From contig JBAZMA010000001.1 in NCBI GenBank assembly GCA_041649995.1, forward strand, positions 248,001 through 312,000: a DNA stretch of 64,000 nt, written 5' to 3'. The notes under the pieces were generated by a model, which ran no database searches, had not been told where the DNA came from, and saw only the letters and a list, made by a program, of their open reading frames with translations. Every line of letters begins with the position of its first letter. The first letter of the stretch is position 1. Made by a program: the position numbers and the translations under genes. Positions 60,505 through 64,000 of the stretch are shown here, piece by piece. This stretch comes from JBAZMA01 sp041649995. GTDB taxonomy: Bacteria; Omnitrophota; Gorgyraeia; Velamenicoccales; Velamenicoccaceae.

Positions 60505-61146
60505 ATGCGTGGCCTGAGAAACGGGATCAGTTTTTTGGTGGTGGCCTTGCTTCTGGTAACGGCTTGCGGATGCACCATTATTTTCCAGAAAGGCCGTAAA
60601 ACAGATATCCAGAAAATCCGCGAACTCCAGGAAGAGGTCGACCGTCTTTCCCAGATCAAGGCTGAGTTGGAAGAGAAGCTCAAGGGCGTTAGCGGCGTGA
60701 GCCTGAGCATGGAGGACAGGGGGCTTGTCATCACGTTTTTAGACGAGATCCTTTTTGATTCCGGCAAAGCCAAGATCAGGTCCGAGGCCTTCTCCGCCTT
60801 AGACAAGGTAACCTCTGTCATCACTTCAAAAGCCCCCGACATGAATATCGGCGTTGAGGGCCATACGGATAACGTTCCGATCAAATACTCGGGATGGAAA
60901 TCGAATTGGGAACTCTCGACGGCAAGGGCTACGGCCGTTCTGCATTATCTTGTGGAAAAAGGCGTCGCGCCGGAAAATCTGGCGGCGATCGGATATGGGG
61001 AATTCCGGCCGGTGGCTTCCAACGATTCGGCCGAAGGGCGCAGGAAAAACCGGCGCGTGGAAATCGTGATACTTCCCGAGCTTCGCAAGGCCCCTGAAGC
61101 CACGACAGGCGCAAAGATGCTGGAGCCTGCCGAAAATCTTAAATAA
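60505..61146 (+). CDS. OmpA-family (Pal-like) lipoprotein
   Basis: The 213-residue precursor has a lipoprotein-type signal ending LLLVTACGC, a coiled coil (about 32-60), and a C-terminal OmpA peptidoglycan-binding domain. That domain has LFDSGKAKIR, VEGHTDNVPIK, NWELSTARATAVLHYL, GYGEFRPVASN and GRRKNRRVEI. Such proteins tether the outer membrane to peptidoglycan. AAAAGGAGGAG precedes the ATG. The tail of ~25 residues after the domain is Ala/Glu-rich. Confidence 0.88.
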   Translation: MRGLRNGISFLVVALLLVTACGCTIIFQKGRKTDIQKIRELQEEVDRLSQIKAELEEKLKGVSGVSLSMEDRGLVITFLDEILFDSGKAKIRSEAFSALDKVTSVITSKAPDMNIGVEGHTDNVPIKYSGWKSNWELSTARATAVLHYLVEKGVAPENLAAIGYGEFRPVASNDSAEGRRKNRRVEIVILPELRKAPEATTGAKMLEPAENLK

Positions 61147-61153
61147 TTCAACG

Positions 61154-61495
61154 GTGAAGATGCGCAAGAACCAGCAGGCTTTGATCGTCCCCGTTATTTT
61201 GGCAGTCCTGCTCTTTGTATTCCTGGTGCGGCTTTCGCTGAACCTGAGTCATTCCCGGAGAAATTTCCGGAATGAGATGGCGCAGAGGCTGGATCTGGAA
61301 GAAAAAATATCCGTGATGGAAAAGGAGCGCCAGGAGATCATGGGAAAAATGCGTCTTCTTCAAACCCGTCTGGATATGGCTCTTCTGGAAGCCAGGACCG
61401 CTTCGCAGGAGCTGGAAAGAGAGAGAAAAGAAATGACGTCTTTGCGTTCGTCGGTAGAAAAGCTGAAGACGGAAAAAAGTTCCCCTTCCTTATAA
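61154..61495 (+). CDS. Single-span membrane protein with coiled coil
   Basis: The 113-residue protein (GTG 61154; ATG 61160 is an alternative two codons later) has a hydrophobic span at about 9-30 (ALIVPVILAVLLFVFLVRLSL) and then ~75 residues of strongly heptad-like charged helix. It starts 7 bases after the OmpA-family gene and is probably co-transcribed. No enzyme motif or known family is visible; an envelope structural role is a guess. Confidence 0.65.
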   Translation: MKMRKNQQALIVPVILAVLLFVFLVRLSLNLSHSRRNFRNEMAQRLDLEEKISVMEKERQEIMGKMRLLQTRLDMALLEARTASQELERERKEMTSLRSSVEKLKTEKSSPSL

Positions 61496-61528
61496 GACAA
61501 CTTGTTAAAACAAAACGCGAATGATCAC

Positions 61529-61556
61529 AAAGGGGGGATTTATTCCCCTCTTTTTT
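61529..61556 (+). terminator. Intrinsic terminator
   Basis: AGGGG and CCCCT form a stem around GGATTTATT, preceded by A residues and followed by C and six T residues. It ends the OmpA/coiled-coil unit just before the DUF4912 gene. Confidence 0.75.
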
Positions 61557-61597
61557 ATTATTCTATTGAAATTATCCATTGAGTATGGGGGTGCCTT

Positions 61598-62644
61598 ATG
61601 AAGAGAAAGGCCAAAAGCGTAAAAAAGACAAAGATCGGGGCCCCGAAGCAGAAAATTGTCAAAGGGGCCAGACGCGTGGCCAAAAAGCCCGTCAGGAAGA
61701 TGATGCCCAGACGGGCCGGCCTCGCAAGGACCCTTGAGTCAAAACCGCAGGAAATCGCCCATCAGGAAATGAGGGTGGAGCAGGCGAAGTATTATACCGG
61801 TGTTATGGAACAGCCTGTTTATCAGAAATCCGTCCTGTCTGAGCTTCAACACAAGGAACTTCCCTGGCGCTATGGAGAGGACATCCTGGTCCTTCAGATC
61901 CGTGACCCCTGGTGGGCGCACGCGTACTGGGATCTTTCTCCGCAGACTTTCGAGCGCCTTCGTAAGGAATTAGGGGCTCCGATGTCCTCGGGCCGCTGGA
62001 TCCTGCGCGCCTATGATGTCAGCTTCATCAATTTTGACGGCACCAACGCGCACCGCTTTTTTGACACAGCCGTGGAATCCGACGCGGGCAACTGGTATTT
62101 GAATTTTGGAGCGCCGGGAACGTCCTGGTGCGTGGACCTCGGGCTTCTTTTGCCGGACGGCCGCTTTATCACGGTCATCCGCTCCAACATGATCGCCATG
62201 CCTCTGGACGGACCGTCCTGGGTGACCGATGAGGAATGGATGATCCCGGATGACGAATTCCGCAGGCTTTACGGCATGTCCGTCGGGCTGGGGCCGAATG
62301 TGTCGAGCCCCGTCGGGAAACTTTGGCAGGAGCGCCTGAAAAAAGACGTGACATCCCGCGGGATCGCCTCCATGGTCGGTTCTCCTGTTAAAAAAGAGGA
62401 GAAGAAGGATTCCTTCTGGCTGGTCGTGGACGCGGAATTGATCGTTTACGGGGCCACAGAACCAGATGCCCAGGTCACGGTCCAGGGAAAACCGGTCAAA
62501 CTCAGGAAAGACGGCACGTTCACGCTGCGCTTTGCCTTGCCCGACGGCAGGCAGGAGATCCCTGTTGTGGCCAAGTCCGCAAGAATTGATGAGACTCGCA
62601 CGATTACGCCTGTCGTGACGAGAAAAACCAATCGCAATCCTTAA
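61598..62644 (+). CDS. DUF4912 domain protein
   Basis: The 348-residue protein starts with a very basic ~45-residue segment. It then has the DUF4912 core (about 85-215) with LPWRYGEDILVLQIRDPWWAHAYWDLS, WILRAYDVSFINFDG and GTSWCVDLGLLLPDGRF. A C-terminal beta domain (about 265-340) has GATEPDAQVTVQGKPVKLRKDGTF. DUF4912 proteins are often encoded beside GH57 alpha-glucan enzymes, as here, suggesting a carbohydrate-binding role, but no activity is established. Confidence 0.82.
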   Translation: MKRKAKSVKKTKIGAPKQKIVKGARRVAKKPVRKMMPRRAGLARTLESKPQEIAHQEMRVEQAKYYTGVMEQPVYQKSVLSELQHKELPWRYGEDILVLQIRDPWWAHAYWDLSPQTFERLRKELGAPMSSGRWILRAYDVSFINFDGTNAHRFFDTAVESDAGNWYLNFGAPGTSWCVDLGLLLPDGRFITVIRSNMIAMPLDGPSWVTDEEWMIPDDEFRRLYGMSVGLGPNVSSPVGKLWQERLKKDVTSRGIASMVGSPVKKEEKKDSFWLVVDAELIVYGATEPDAQVTVQGKPVKLRKDGTFTLRFALPDGRQEIPVVAKSARIDETRTITPVVTRKTNRNP

Positions 62645-62666
62645 AGAGAATCGATAAAAACCGAAG

Positions 62667-62718
62667 GATTTCCCAAGGCGGCCGTTCGACTTTAAAGACC
62701 TTGGAAGAAAATCCCATC
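62667..62718 (+). other. Hairpin upstream of the GH57 gene
   Basis: GGATTT-CCCAAGG and CCTTGG-AAGAAAATCC can pair across most of the 87-base gap, with an inner GGCGGCCG loop region. It ends a few bases before the AAGAGG ribosome-binding site of the next gene. Confidence 0.4.
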
Positions 62719-62731
62719 CTAAGAGGTTGGA

Positions 62732-64000
62732 ATGTTTAAAGGTTATTTATGCATGGTCCTGCACGGACACCTGCCCTATGTCCGCCATCCCGAGCACGAG
62801 GATTTTCTTGAAGAAGACTGGTTCTACGAAGCCATCACCGAGACTTATATCCCTCTGATCCTGATGTTTGAGCGCCTGGAGCGCGACAAGGTGAATTTTC
62901 GCCTGACCATGTCCGTGACGCCGACACTCGCCTCCATGCTGACCGACGGCCTGCTGCAGGACCGATACATCAAGCATATCAGCCGTTTGATCGAACTGGC
63001 GCATAAAGAGGTGGAGAGGACGCGCTGGATGCCGGAGTTCCAGAACCTGGCCCAGATGTATTTAAGGATCTTTACGGAATCCCGCGATCTTTTCGAGCGC
63101 TATCACCGCAATCTCGTCAGCGCGTTCCGGCGTTTTCAGGACTCCGGGAACCTGGAGATCATTACCTGCGGAGCGACGCACGGGTTTTTCCCCTTGATGG
63201 AGGTCACCAAGCCTTCGGTCAGGGCCCAGGTCAAGGTGGCCGTGGCCAATTATGAGAAGAATTTCGGCCGCCGCCCGCGGGGGATCTGGCTGCCCGAATG
63301 CGGCTATACGCCGGGTGACGACGAGATCCTCAAAGAAAACGGCATCAAATTCTTTTTTACGGATTCCCATGGGATCCTGCACGGGACGCCGCGTCCCAAA
63401 TACGGCGTGTTCGCCCCCGTGTATTGTAAATCCGGTGTCGCGTGTTTTGCCCGGGACATGGAGTCTTCCAAACAGGTCTGGTCCAGCGTTGAAGGATACC
63501 CGGGAGACTATGAATACCGCGAGTTTTACCGCGACGTCGGATTTGACCTGGATTTCGAGTATATTAAGCCTTATATCCATCCTGACGGGATCCGCGTCAA
63601 TACGGGGATCAAATATTTCAAGATCACGGGCACGACGAATGAAAAGAGGCCTTATAATCCGGACGCCGCAAGGGCCAAGGCCGCGGATCACGCCGGGAAT
63701 TTCATGTTCAACAGGGAGAAACAGGTCGAATACCTCTATGACGCCCTGGGCCGAAAACCGATCATCATCTCTCCTTATGACGCCGAACTTTTCGGGCACT
63801 GGTGGTTCGAGGGCCCGATGTGGATCGAATTTCTGATCCGCAAGATCGCTTTTGACCAGCATACGCTGCGCATGGTGACGCCGTCTGAGTATCTGGCGGA
63901 AAACCCCCGCAATCAGGTGATCACGCCTTCGATGTCGAGTTGGGGATGGAAGGGGTATTCAGAGGTTTGGCTGCAGGGGTCTAATGACTGGGTCTATCGC
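62732..64000 (+). CDS. GH57 1,4-alpha-glucan branching enzyme / DUF1957 protein (3' end outside window)
   Basis: The frame from ATG 62732 (AAGAGG five bases upstream) is open for 423 codons to the right edge. It opens MFKGYLCMVLHGHLPYVRHPEHE, the GH57 signature with the metal/substrate His. It contains GIWLPECGYTPGDDEIL, with the likely nucleophile Glu, and SPYDAELFGHWWFEGP, with the acid/base Asp, and ends near GSNDWVYR. These motifs fit GH57 branching enzymes, which reshape glycogen-like alpha-glucans. About 100 or more residues should be missing. The DUF4912 gene upstream is the usual partner. Confidence 0.9.
   Translation, partial: MFKGYLCMVLHGHLPYVRHPEHEDFLEEDWFYEAITETYIPLILMFERLERDKVNFRLTMSVTPTLASMLTDGLLQDRYIKHISRLIELAHKEVERTRWMPEFQNLAQMYLRIFTESRDLFERYHRNLVSAFRRFQDSGNLEIITCGATHGFFPLMEVTKPSVRAQVKVAVANYEKNFGRRPRGIWLPECGYTPGDDEILKENGIKFFFTDSHGILHGTPRPKYGVFAPVYCKSGVACFARDMESSKQVWSSVEGYPGDYEYREFYRDVGFDLDFEYIKPYIHPDGIRVNTGIKYFKITGTTNEKRPYNPDAARAKAADHAGNFMFNREKQVEYLYDALGRKPIIISPYDAELFGHWWFEGPMWIEFLIRKIAFDQHTLRMVTPSEYLAENPRNQVITPSMSSWGWKGYSEVWLQGSNDWVYR

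Overview
This 64-kb window is chromosomal housekeeping DNA from a Gram-negative, lipopolysaccharide-making bacterium that uses the standard genetic code. The diderm envelope is shown by genes for Kdo synthesis and transfer (waaA, kdsA, kdsB, kdsC, kdsD), lipid A (lpxK and an LpxL-like acyltransferase), four GT9 heptosyltransferase modules, Lpt export and an OmpA-type lipoprotein. The unusual domain fusions, the PPIase-less trigger factor, the short EF-Ts and the DUF4912 plus GH57 pair suggest an uncultured lineage. My best guess is Candidatus Omnitrophota (OP3) or a relative, but this rests on gene content only. Almost every gene is on the + strand, in tightly packed runs with 1-8 bp overlaps. 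|| Layout. 0-4.1 kb: the 3' part of an MsbA-like exporter, then rpsB-tsf-pyrH-frr. 4.1-5.2 kb: tRNA-Lys, tRNA-Leu and tRNA-Gly, the last two followed by tandem repeat cassettes. 5.3-9.1 kb: ptsN-yvcK-ptsH-ptsI, a regulatory PTS without a permease. 9.1-16.8 kb: a sugar nucleotidyltransferase, metK-ahcY, a DUF4139 protein, pfkA and a class II aldolase. 16.8-28.3 kb: ilvD-ilvB-ilvN-ilvC-leuA-aroE, a prepilin peptidase, aroC, aroK and dprA. 28.3-31.2 kb: topA and a XerC/D recombinase. 31.5-43.0 kb: waaA-lpxK-acyltransferase followed by a run of glycosyltransferases and a deacetylase. 43.1-44.4 kb: small membrane proteins around a hairpin repeat array. 44.6-51.3 kb: heptose kinase, Kdo synthesis and Lpt export. 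51.4-60.3 kb: tig, clpP, an aminotransferase, serA, a periplasmic thioredoxin-fold protein, a homocitrate synthase-like enzyme and purA. 60.5-64 kb: OmpA lipoprotein, a coiled-coil protein, DUF4912 and a GH57 branching enzyme cut by the window end. || How the genes work together. The 31.5-43.0 and 44.6-51.3 kb blocks supply most of a lipid A-Kdo-heptose pathway plus export. The 16.8-27 kb block covers branched-chain amino acid synthesis up to isopropylmalate and part of the shikimate pathway. No leuBCD is present here. || The most unusual feature is a set of palindromic repeats in intergenic DNA. Three loci (tRNA-Leu, tRNA-Gly and the end of ahcY) carry tandem cassettes that each re-copy the 3' end of the gene they follow. 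An 81-bp core is identical between the tRNA-Leu and tRNA-Gly cassettes. A second family, at 25.1-25.4 and 43.4-43.8 kb, is made of alternating hairpins whose stems vary with compensatory changes. I see no transposase and no CRISPR-Cas genes in the window.
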